From: Enterovirga sp.
GTDB lineage: Bacteria; Pseudomonadota; Alphaproteobacteria; Rhizobiales; Beijerinckiaceae
Direction of reading: 5' to 3'
Length of the DNA stretch: 5,211 bases
Assembly (NCBI GenBank): GCA_028290385.1
Contig: JAQGJZ010000213.1
Coordinates: 1 to 5,211 of the forward strand
Of the stretch, positions 1 through 5,211 are shown piece by piece. A program made the translations under genes and the position numbers. Position 1 is the first letter of the stretch. The number at the start of each line of letters is the position of its first letter. The notes under the pieces are model-generated. The model was not told the origin of the DNA, did no database searches, and saw nothing but the letters and a program-made list of their open reading frames with translations.

Positions 1-1869
1 CTGCAGGTCGGCGAGCTCGGGCCACAGGCGCTTCGGGCCGGTCTCGGGGTAATCGTAGAACCCGCGCCGGTTCTTGCGGCCGAGGCGCCCGCGCGCCTCC
101 ACGAGTTCGGTGAGCAGGCGCCCCTGCGCCGGGTTGACGGCGGACTCGCCGACCTGCGCCCGGGTGGCGTTGTAGACGCGCAAGGCGAGGTCGATGCCGA
201 CCTCGTCGTTGAGCGAGAGCGGCCCGACCGGCATGCCGGCCATCCGGGCCACATTCTCGATCATGGCGGCCGGCACGCCCTCGGCGAGCATCAGATGGCC
301 TTCGAGGAGGTACGCGCCGACGCAGCGATTGGCGAAGAAGCCGCGCGCATCGTTCACGACGATGGGCGTCTTCTTGATGGCCCGCACGTAGTCGAGCGCC
401 GTGGCCAGCGCAGCGTCGCCGGTGTCGCGGCCCTTGATGATCTCCACCAGCATCATCTTCTCGACCGGCGAGAAGAAGTGGATGCCGATGAACTGCGCGG
501 CGCGGGCGGACGACTTGGCGAGCCCGGAGATCGGCAGCGTCGAGGTGTTGGATGCAAAGATGCAGTCGGGCCGGATTGCGGCTTCGACCTTGCGGATCAC
601 CTCGTCCTTGACCTTGGGATCCTCGAACACCGCCTCGATAATCAGGTCGCATTCGGCCAGTGCGCCGTAATCCGGGGTCGCGGTGATCCGCTCCAGAAGG
701 GCGTCGCGGTCGGCCGATTTCGCCCGGCCCTTGTTGATGTGGTCCGTGACGAGCTTGTGCGAATAGGCCTTGCCCTTGTCCGCGGCCTCCTGGTCGCGGT
801 CGACCAGCACGACCTTCATGCCCGCGAGGGCGGTCACGTATGCGATGCCGGCTCCCATGAAGCCGGCCCCGACCACGCCGACCGTTCCGAGCTTTGCCTT
901 CGGCACCGCGGCCGGGCGGCGGGCGCCCTTCTCCAGCTCGCCCTTCGAAAGGAAGAGCGTGCGGATCATCGCGGCCGCTTCCTTCGAGCGCAGGATCTTG
1001 GCGAAGTGCCGGCTCTCGACCTTGAGCGCCAGGTCCATCGGCAGTTGCAGGCCCTCGAAGACCGCTTGCAGGATCGCTTTTGCGGCCGGGTAGTTGTCGT
1101 GCGTTTCGCGGCGGTAGATCGCATTCGCTGGCGGCCAGATCATCATGCCGCCGGGCGAATACACCTTGCCCGAAGGGGCCTTGAACTTCGGCACGTCCCA
1201 GGGCGCCACGGCCGAGCCGCCGGCAAGGATCCAGGCGCGCGCCTTCTCGACGATCTCGCCCCGGGGGGCCACCTCGTGCGCGAGCCCCATGTTCTTGGCC
1301 ATGAGCGAGCGGAGCTGGTCGCCGCGGAACAGGAGCTGGAGCGCGTCGCCCGTCTGCATCAGCCTCGCGATGCGCTGCGTTCCGCCCGCGCCAGGGAAGA
1401 GGCCGACCTTGATCTCCGGCAAGCCGACCCGCGTCGCATCGTCATTGGCGAGCACGCGGTAATGGCAGGCCAGGGCGAGTTCAAAAGCGCCGCCGAGGCA
1501 GGTCCCCGCGACCGCGGCGGCAAACGGTTTTCCGCAGGTCTCGAGGCGTCGGTAGAGAAGCGAGAGCTTGCGCGACTCTTCGAAGAAGAAGCGCATCGCC
1601 GCGTCCTCCCCCTGTGCCTTGGCGAGCCGGGCATGCTCCGCGCCGAGCCCCTGCAGCATGGTGAGGTCGGCCCCGCCCGAAAACGTGTCCTTGCCGGACG
1701 TGATCACGCATCCTTTGATCGCCGGATCGGAGGAGACCGTCTCCACGATCTGCGACAGCTCCTCCATCACCCCGGGCGTGATGACGTTCATTGAGCGCTC
1801 GGCCATGTCCCAGGTCGCGAGCGCGACCCCGTCGGCATCGACCTCGAAGCGGAAGTTCTGGAGGTTCAT
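1..1869 (-). CDS. fadJ: FadB/FadJ-type 3-hydroxyacyl-CoA dehydrogenase / enoyl-CoA hydratase, C-terminus cut by window edge
   Basis: This is a bifunctional beta-oxidation enzyme of the cytoplasm. It hydrates trans-2-enoyl-CoA and then oxidises L-3-hydroxyacyl-CoA with NAD+. The frame is open for 623 codons from an ATG at 1869 to the window edge; homologues are about 730 residues, so roughly 110 C-terminal residues are missing. The crotonase domain spans about residues 5-200, with oxyanion-hole motif SGGADL (64-69) and both catalytic glutamates, E130 in LGGAFE and E152 in LPEIKVG. The Rossmann domain begins near 328 with GVVGAGFMGAGIA and has NAD-ribose acid D357. Dehydrogenase catalytic residues are H464 (IGIHFFSP) and E476, with NTST at 441-444. 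The C-terminal dehydrogenase domain starts near 508 (ARGFFANR), and RRGFYDY at 601-607 is typical of it. A GGGGA Shine-Dalgarno at 1877-1881 lies 7 nt before the ATG. It follows the toxin gene by 66 bp. The domain calls are firm; FadJ rather than FadB naming is by resemblance. Confidence 0.95.
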   Translation of the reverse strand, partial: MNLQNFRFEVDADGVALATWDMAERSMNVITPGVMEELSQIVETVSSDPAIKGCVITSGKDTFSGGADLTMLQGLGAEHARLAKAQGEDAAMRFFFEESRKLSLLYRRLETCGKPFAAAVAGTCLGGAFELALACHYRVLANDDATRVGLPEIKVGLFPGAGGTQRIARLMQTGDALQLLFRGDQLRSLMAKNMGLAHEVAPRGEIVEKARAWILAGGSAVAPWDVPKFKAPSGKVYSPGGMMIWPPANAIYRRETHDNYPAAKAILQAVFEGLQLPMDLALKVESRHFAKILRSKEAAAMIRTLFLSKGELEKGARRPAAVPKAKLGTVGVVGAGFMGAGIAYVTALAGMKVVLVDRDQEAADKGKAYSHKLVTDHINKGRAKSADRDALLERITATPDYGALAECDLIIEAVFEDPKVKDEVIRKVEAAIRPDCIFASNTSTLPISGLAKSSARAAQFIGIHFFSPVEKMMLVEIIKGRDTGDAALATALDYVRAIKKTPIVVNDARGFFANRCVGAYLLEGHLMLAEGVPAAMIENVARMAGMPVGPLSLNDEVGIDLALRVYNATRAQVGESAVNPAQGRLLTELVEARGRLGRKNRRGFYDYPETGPKRLWPELADLQ

Positions 1870-1873
1870 GCGG

Positions 1874-1886
1874 CGATCCCCGATCG
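1874..1886 (-). repeat. Small inverted repeat covering the fadJ ribosome binding site
   Basis: The sequence shows CGATC (1874-1878), a 3-base spacer, then GATCG (1882-1886), a perfect 5-bp inverted repeat. The GGGGA Shine-Dalgarno of fadJ (1877-1881) lies inside it, so in RNA the short stem could partly hide the ribosome binding site. The arms are short and chance occurrence in GC-rich DNA is likely. A regulatory role is inference only. Confidence 0.3.
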
Positions 1887-1935
1887 TTTCAGCTTTGCGT
1901 TTAGCAGAGACGCACAGCCTTGAGCAGGCGCTCCA

Positions 1936-2379
1936 TCATTGGCGAAGCAGGTCAGCGAGCAGCGAGTGCAGCGTCGCCGCGAACGGGTTCGCGACCGTCA
2001 TCCCGCGCCAGACAAAGCCATCCTGCATGTCTTGGGTGAGCAGCATGCGGCAGCCGGCTTCGGCCGAGGCGGCCAGGATGATGGCGTCGAAGATCTGGAG
2101 GCGGTGTTCGGTCGCAAGGTCCAGGGCGGCCTCGAGGGTCCGGTCCAGTGTGGGCACCACCAGAACGCTCCGTTGGTATCTGGCGACCCGCTCCCGTGCG
2201 GCGCGGACGGGCAGTTGCGCCTTTCCGACAAGAACCCGAAACATCTCCGCGAGCACTTGCGCGGGTACGATCGCGCCCTCCACGAGCGCTGCTTCGATGA
2301 CCTCTCTCGCTCGTGCTTGAAGGGCGCCCTCACCGATCCCTTCTGCGTAGACGAGGACGTTGGTGTCGAGGGCGATCAA
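1936..2379 (-). CDS. vapC: PIN-domain toxin ribonuclease, VapC type
   Basis: This 147-residue protein matches the PIN-domain ribonuclease toxins of type II toxin-antitoxin systems, which cleave RNA with Mg2+ or Mn2+ when not bound by antitoxin. The acidic active-site set is visible: D5 in the N-terminal IALDTN motif, E45 in AQVLAEMF, D98 in IFDAIILA and D117 in LLTQDM. The length is usual for the family. The start is TTG at 2379. An in-frame TAG, the antitoxin stop, lies immediately upstream, so no earlier start is possible, and a later start would remove D5. A GAGGA at 2390-2394, within the antitoxin's last codons, lies 10 nt upstream. The gene therefore follows the antitoxin with zero gap, which suggests translational coupling. 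All four acidic residues are present, so the toxin looks intact. The target RNA cannot be read from the sequence. Confidence 0.93.
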   Translation of the reverse strand: MIALDTNVLVYAEGIGEGALQARAREVIEAALVEGAIVPAQVLAEMFRVLVGKAQLPVRAARERVARYQRSVLVVPTLDRTLEAALDLATEHRLQIFDAIILAASAEAGCRMLLTQDMQDGFVWRGMTVANPFAATLHSLLADLLRQ

Positions 2380-2634
2380 CTAGACATCGTCCTCGTAAAG
2401 GTCGTCGCGCTTCCAGGTGATCGGCATGTTCAGCGATTGGACCGCGCGCAGATGGGCGATCAGGTCCTGCCGGGCCCTTTCTCTCCCAAGCTCATGGGCA
2501 TCGTCCTCAGAGGCAGGTCCGATCTTCGCCACGGGCTCGCCATGCGACGTCACGACGATGGTCTGCCCCTTTTTCACTTCGCCGAGGATCTTGGAGAAGT
2601 GCCGGTTGGCGTCGGCTGCGGACACGGTGCGCAT
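2380..2634 (-). CDS. Phd/YefM-family antitoxin
   Basis: This 84-residue protein is the antitoxin partner of the adjacent PIN toxin. The N-terminal half (MRTVSAADANRHFSKIL, then VKKGQTIVVTSHGEPVAKIGP to residue 40) is the classic Phd/YefM fold that dimerises and binds DNA. The charged C-terminal tail, with W74 and ending DDLYEDDV, is the usual toxin-binding, protease-sensitive part. Family knowledge: such antitoxins neutralise the toxin and repress their own operon. I chose the ATG at 2634 because conserved sequence begins there. A GTG at 2694 is in frame but would add 20 unconserved residues and put the inverted-repeat operator inside the gene. No Shine-Dalgarno precedes the ATG (CTCTTCGGCC), so leaderless translation is possible. 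The stop TAG abuts the toxin's TTG. GC by hand count over 2401-2640 is about 64%, slightly below sampled thiolase segments (68-73%). Confidence 0.92.
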   Translation of the reverse strand: MRTVSAADANRHFSKILGEVKKGQTIVVTSHGEPVAKIGPASEDDAHELGRERARQDLIAHLRAVQSLNMPITWKRDDLYEDDV

Positions 2635-2640
2635 GGCCGA

Positions 2641-2669
2641 AGAGTAGTGATTGTCACTACTTTCGGCAA
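2641..2669 (-). promoter_or_regulatory. Candidate promoter of the toxin-antitoxin operon
   Basis: On the minus strand, TTGCCG (2669-2664, four of six matches to the -35 consensus) is followed after exactly 17 nt by TACTCT (2646-2641, three of six matches to -10). The palindromic operator fills most of the spacer and overlaps the -10. A start point 6-7 nt downstream would fall at about 2634-2635, on the antitoxin ATG. The boxes are weak, so this rests mainly on position, spacing and the overlapping palindrome. Confidence 0.4.
2643..2661. promoter_or_regulatory. Perfect inverted repeat, probable operator for the antitoxin
   Basis: AGTAGTGA (2643-2650), a TTG spacer, and TCACTACT (2654-2661) form a perfect 8-bp inverted repeat that ends 8 bases upstream of the antitoxin ATG. 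Phd/YefM antitoxins and their toxin complexes repress their own promoters by binding palindromes at this position. The repeat is AT-richer than its surroundings and overlaps the candidate -10 box, as expected for a repressor site. I saw no second copy in the window. Binding by this antitoxin is inferred. Confidence 0.75.
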
Positions 2670-2700
2670 GGAGGCCGGTGTTGAGCCCCGTCACGCCGCA

Positions 2701-2740
2701 GCGCGGAGCCGTTCTGCGCCGACGACCAGAAGAACCGCGC
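2701..2740 (-). other. Imperfect stem-loop between thiolase and antitoxin genes
   Basis: GCGCGG (2701-2706) can pair with CCGCGC (2735-2740), with an inner TTCT/AGAA pairing (2712-2715 with 2731-2734) after a 5-base bulge. It is the only sizeable fold I see in the 133-bp gap downstream of the thiolase stop. No run of T follows it in the direction of transcription, so it is not a classical intrinsic terminator. It could end or slow thiolase transcription, or mean nothing. Confidence 0.2.
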
Positions 2741-2767
2741 TTTCCGGATCGTGGCGGGAGTTCCCGT

Positions 2768-3976
2768 TCACACCCGCTCGATGATCGTCGCGGTGCCCAT
2801 CCCGGCCCCGATGCAGAGCGTCACGAGGGCGGTCGTCTTGTTCGTCCGCTCGAGTTCGTCCAGGACCGTGCCGAGGATCATGGCGCCGGTCGCGCCGAGC
2901 GGGTGGCCCATCGCGATGGCGCCGCCGCAAACGTTGAGCGTATCGGGATCGATATCGAAGGCCTGCTGGTAGCGCAGAACCACGGACGCAAAGGCCTCGT
3001 TCAGCTCGAACAGGTCGATATCGGCCTTTGTCATGCCGGAGCGGCGGAACAGCTTTTCGGTCACGTCCACCGGGCCGGTCAGCATCAGGGCCGGCTCCGA
3101 GCCGATCGTTGCGAAGGCGCGGATCCGGGCGCGCGGCTTCAGGCCGGCGGCGGCGCCAACCTCCTTGTTGCCGATCAGCACGGCGGCGGCGCCATCCACG
3201 ATGCCGGAGGAATTGCCTGCGTGGTGGACGTGGTTGACGCCCTCGATCTCGGGATGCGCGTCCACCGCGACGGCGTCGAACCCGCCCATCTCGCCCATCT
3301 GCACGAAGGACGGCTTCAGGGCGCCCAGCGACTGCATGTCCGTTGTCGGACGCATGTGCTCGTCGCGATCGAGAATGATCAAATTGTTGACGTCGCGGAC
3401 GGGCACGACCGACTTCGCGAAGCGGCCCTCCTTCCAGGACCGGGCGGCGCGCCGCTGCGACTCGACCGCATAGGCGTCCACATCGTCGCGCGAAAACCCG
3501 TATTTGGTCGCGATCAGGTCTGCCGAGATGCCCTGCGGCATGAAATAGGATTTGATCGCAATGGACGGATCGGCCGGCCATGCGCCCCCAGAGGCGCCGA
3601 TGCCGACGCGGCTCATGGATTCGACGCCGCCGGCGATCGCCATGTCTTGCTGGCCGGCCATCACCTGGGCGGCCGCGAAGTTCACGGCGTCGAGCCCGGA
3701 GGCGCAGAAGCGATTGAGCTGCACGCCGGGAACGTGGTCGCCGTAATCCGCAACCAGCGCCGCCGCGCGGGCGATGTCACCGCCCGCTTCACCGACCGGA
3801 TCGACGCAGCCGAGAACGACATCGTCAACGAGCTTGGTATCGAGGTTGTTGCGGTCCTTGAGGGCCCGCAGCGCCGTCTCGGCTAGGCGGAGCGACGTGA
3901 CCTCATGCAGCGAGCCGTCCGGTTTGCCGCGCCCGCGGGGGGTGCGCACATGGTCGTAGATATAGGCTTCGGCCAT
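2768..3976 (-). CDS. fadA: Acetyl-CoA C-acyltransferase (thiolase II family)
   Basis: This 402-residue thiolase cleaves 3-ketoacyl-CoA with CoA to give acetyl-CoA and a shortened acyl-CoA; the degradative thiolases of this family act in the last step of beta-oxidation, in the cytoplasm. The length is normal. All catalytic signatures are present: nucleophile C91 in [11 protein letters not shown], the NEAFA motif at 326-330, H358 in [15 protein letters not shown], and C388 in LCIGAGMG near the C-terminus. AGNSSG at 253-258 is the usual CoA-site loop region. The start is ATG at 3976, with GGAGA at 3981-3985 just upstream. The frame stays open for 195 more codons into the preceding gene, but that extension is an overlap shadow without thiolase character. 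It lies 62 bp after the acyl-CoA dehydrogenase, fitting a beta-oxidation operon. A biosynthetic acetoacetyl-CoA thiolase is possible, but the neighbours favour degradation. Confidence 0.95.
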   Translation of the reverse strand: MAEAYIYDHVRTPRGRGKPDGSLHEVTSLRLAETALRALKDRNNLDTKLVDDVVLGCVDPVGEAGGDIARAAALVADYGDHVPGVQLNRFCASGLDAVNFAAAQVMAGQQDMAIAGGVESMSRVGIGASGGAWPADPSIAIKSYFMPQGISADLIATKYGFSRDDVDAYAVESQRRAARSWKEGRFAKSVVPVRDVNNLIILDRDEHMRPTTDMQSLGALKPSFVQMGEMGGFDAVAVDAHPEIEGVNHVHHAGNSSGIVDGAAAVLIGNKEVGAAAGLKPRARIRAFATIGSEPALMLTGPVDVTEKLFRRSGMTKADIDLFELNEAFASVVLRYQQAFDIDPDTLNVCGGAIAMGHPLGATGAMILGTVLDELERTNKTTALVTLCIGAGMGTATIIERV

Positions 3977-3980
3977 GGTG

Positions 3981-3985
3981 TCTCC
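3981..3985 (-). promoter_or_regulatory. Ribosome binding site of the thiolase gene
   Basis: The minus strand reads GGAGA, then CACC, then ATG. This Shine-Dalgarno, though closely spaced, fixes the thiolase start at 3976 rather than at any codon in the long upstream open extension. Confidence 0.65.
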
Positions 3986-3996
3986 GGTGCCGCTCG

Positions 3997-4011
3997 CTCG
4001 GCCGCGCCGAG
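3997..4011 (-). other. Short hairpin in the acyl-CoA dehydrogenase-thiolase gap
   Basis: CTCGGC (3997-4002), CGC, GCCGAG (4006-4011) form a perfect 6-bp GC-rich stem with a 3-base loop, 20 bases before the thiolase start. There is no T run, so it is unlikely to be a full terminator. It could be an RNA stability or processing element between the two cistrons. Function is not shown. Confidence 0.3.
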
Positions 4012-4038
4012 GCTGTGACCCTATATAAGTGCTCTCGG

Positions 4039-5211
4039 CTAGAACATCTCGGCCGGCAGCGCCATGATCGCCTCGGACCCTGCCTTGATGCGCCGGGCGA
4101 GCGCGCCGGTTTCCGGCATCATGCGCTCCATGAAGAAGCGGCCGGTCACGAGCTTCGCGTCCATGGGGGCGGCCACCCCGTTCCCGTCCGCCTTCCGGGC
4201 AAGGGCGGCCTTGGCCATCTTGCCCCACATGTAGCCGAGGGCAACGAGCCCCATCAGGTGCATGTATTCCGTGGCGCCGGCGCCGGCATTGTCGGGCTTC
4301 GCCATGGCGTTCTGCATCAACCACATGGTCGCGCCCTGGAGTTGCTCCAGCCCCTTCGCGAGCGGCTCGACATAGGGCTTCATGGCCGCGTCCGCGCCGT
4401 TCTCGCGGCAGAACGCCTCGATCTCGCCCATGAAGGCCATCAGGGCACGGCCGCCGTCCCGGCCGAGCTTGCGGCCGACGAGGTCCATGGCCTGGATGCC
4501 GTTCGCGCCCTCGTAGATCATGGCGATGCGGGCATCGCGCACGAATTGCTCCAGGCCCCATTCGGCGATGTAGCCGTGCCCGCCCAGAACCTGCTGCGCC
4601 CGCACTGCGTTCTCGAAGCCGAGATCGGTCAGCACCCCTTTGACGACGGGCGTGAGCAGGCCGAGGCGGTCATCGGCCGCCTGGCGCTCCGCCGCATCCT
4701 CCGACCGGTGCGCGACATCCGAACTCAGCGCCGCCCACAGCACGAGCGCGCGCGCGCCCTCGTTGAAGGCGCGGATCAGCATCAGGTTCCGGCGCACGTC
4801 CGGGTGCACGATGATCGGATCGGCGGGCTTGTCGGGCGCCACGGCGCCCGTGAGCCCCCTGCCCTGCAGGCGCTCCTTCGCGTAAGCGGCGGCGTTCTGG
4901 TAGGCGACCTCCGATTGTGCGAGCCCCTGCACGCCGACAGCGAGCCGCGCCTCGTTCATCATCACGAACATGGCGTTCAGGCCGCGGTTCTCCTGCCCGA
5001 CCAGCCAGCCCGTGGCCCCGTCATAGTTCATGACGCAGGTGGCGTTGCCGTGGATGCCCATCTTGTGCTCGAGCGAGCCGCAGGACACTCCGTTGCGCGC
5101 ACCGAGCGAGCCGTCCTCGTTCACCAGGATCTTGGGCACCACGAACAGCGAAATGCCCTTCGTGCCGGCCGGCGCCCCCTCGATCCGGGCGAGGACGAGG
5201 TGCACGATGTT
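4039..5211 (-). CDS. Acyl-CoA dehydrogenase, C-terminal part (N-terminus beyond window)
   Basis: This FAD-dependent enzyme oxidises acyl-CoA to trans-2-enoyl-CoA, the first step of beta-oxidation, passing electrons to electron-transfer flavoprotein. The last 390 residues are visible and the frame is open to the window edge. Reading begins inside the middle beta domain ([12 protein letters not shown], then GISLFVVPK); the GTG at 5205 is an internal valine, not a start. The C-terminal helical domain holds [10 protein letters not shown] (206-215) and the probable catalytic base E234 in [10 protein letters not shown]. After about residue 250 there is an extra C-terminal helical extension ([17 protein letters not shown]) typical of the roughly 590-600-residue acyl-CoA dehydrogenases with an Acyl-CoA_dh_C domain, a group that includes DmdC-like 3-methylmercaptopropionyl-CoA dehydrogenases. 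About 200 N-terminal residues are therefore missing. The substrate cannot be told from this fragment. The gene ends with TAG and leads the thiolase by 62 bp. Confidence 0.94.
   Translation of the reverse strand, partial: NIVHLVLARIEGAPAGTKGISLFVVPKILVNEDGSLGARNGVSCGSLEHKMGIHGNATCVMNYDGATGWLVGQENRGLNAMFVMMNEARLAVGVQGLAQSEVAYQNAAAYAKERLQGRGLTGAVAPDKPADPIIVHPDVRRNLMLIRAFNEGARALVLWAALSSDVAHRSEDAAERQAADDRLGLLTPVVKGVLTDLGFENAVRAQQVLGGHGYIAEWGLEQFVRDARIAMIYEGANGIQAMDLVGRKLGRDGGRALMAFMGEIEAFCRENGADAAMKPYVEPLAKGLEQLQGATMWLMQNAMAKPDNAGAGATEYMHLMGLVALGYMWGKMAKAALARKADGNGVAAPMDAKLVTGRFFMERMMPETGALARRIKAGSEAIMALPAEMF

Noticed and set aside
295..1794. Plus-strand open frame of 499 codons
   Set aside because: It lies wholly antisense to fadJ, whose catalytic motifs are intact on the other strand. 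The translation is Arg/Asp/His-rich low-character sequence typical of an antisense frame in high-GC DNA.
2635..2694. GTG start at 2694 for the antitoxin
   Set aside because: It would add 20 residues without family similarity, lacks a Shine-Dalgarno, and would place the operator palindrome inside the coding region.
1939..2784. Plus-strand open frame of 281 codons across the toxin-antitoxin region
   Set aside because: It is antisense to both the antitoxin and the PIN toxin, which have clear family motifs and intact active-site residues.
2651..3886. Plus-strand open frame of 411 codons
   Set aside because: It is antisense to the thiolase and shows no recognisable domain; composition marks it as a shadow.
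4022..4029. TATATA-like motif that might be a promoter -10 for the thiolase
   Set aside because: No -35-like hexamer lies 15-18 nt upstream, and the short gap fits read-through from the acyl-CoA dehydrogenase.
3977..4561. 195-codon upstream extension of the thiolase frame, giving a 597-residue protein
   Set aside because: The extension overlaps the acyl-CoA dehydrogenase in another frame and is Arg/Gly-rich. A normal thiolase N-terminus with a Shine-Dalgarno begins at 3976.

Overview
The window is a stretch of high-GC bacterial DNA in which every gene I can support lies on the minus strand, so it reads from right to left. The GC-rich codon use and the style of the beta-oxidation proteins suggest an alphaproteobacterium, probably of the Hyphomicrobiales (Methylobacterium/Microvirga-like). 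That placement rests on recalled protein resemblance, not on a marker gene.

Layout in transcription order: (1) the C-terminal two thirds of an acyl-CoA dehydrogenase (5211-4039), cut by the right edge; (2) a 62-bp gap with a Shine-Dalgarno and a small hairpin; (3) a complete acetyl-CoA acyltransferase/thiolase (3976-2768); (4) a 133-bp gap ending in a perfect 8-bp inverted repeat and a candidate promoter; (5) a type II toxin-antitoxin pair, made of a Phd/YefM-family antitoxin (2634-2380) and a PIN-domain VapC-type toxin (2379-1936) that starts at a TTG directly after the antitoxin stop; (6) a 66-bp gap; (7) a FadB/FadJ-type bifunctional enoyl-CoA hydratase/3-hydroxyacyl-CoA dehydrogenase (1869-1), cut by the left edge.

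Together the three metabolic proteins cover the fatty acid beta-oxidation spiral: dehydrogenation, then hydration and the second oxidation on one polypeptide, then thiolytic cleavage. The unusual point is the toxin-antitoxin cassette, with its own probable operator/promoter, sitting between the thiolase and fadJ in the same orientation. Transcription of fadJ must therefore either cross the cassette or start in the 66-bp gap, where I see no convincing promoter. The antitoxin appears to lack a Shine-Dalgarno, and the candidate -10 box lies so close to its ATG that a leaderless mRNA is plausible.

I see no tRNA, rRNA, CRISPR array, insertion sequence or complete mobile element. No stretch longer than 300 bases is without a gene. 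The long plus-strand open frames are antisense shadows of the high-GC genes.
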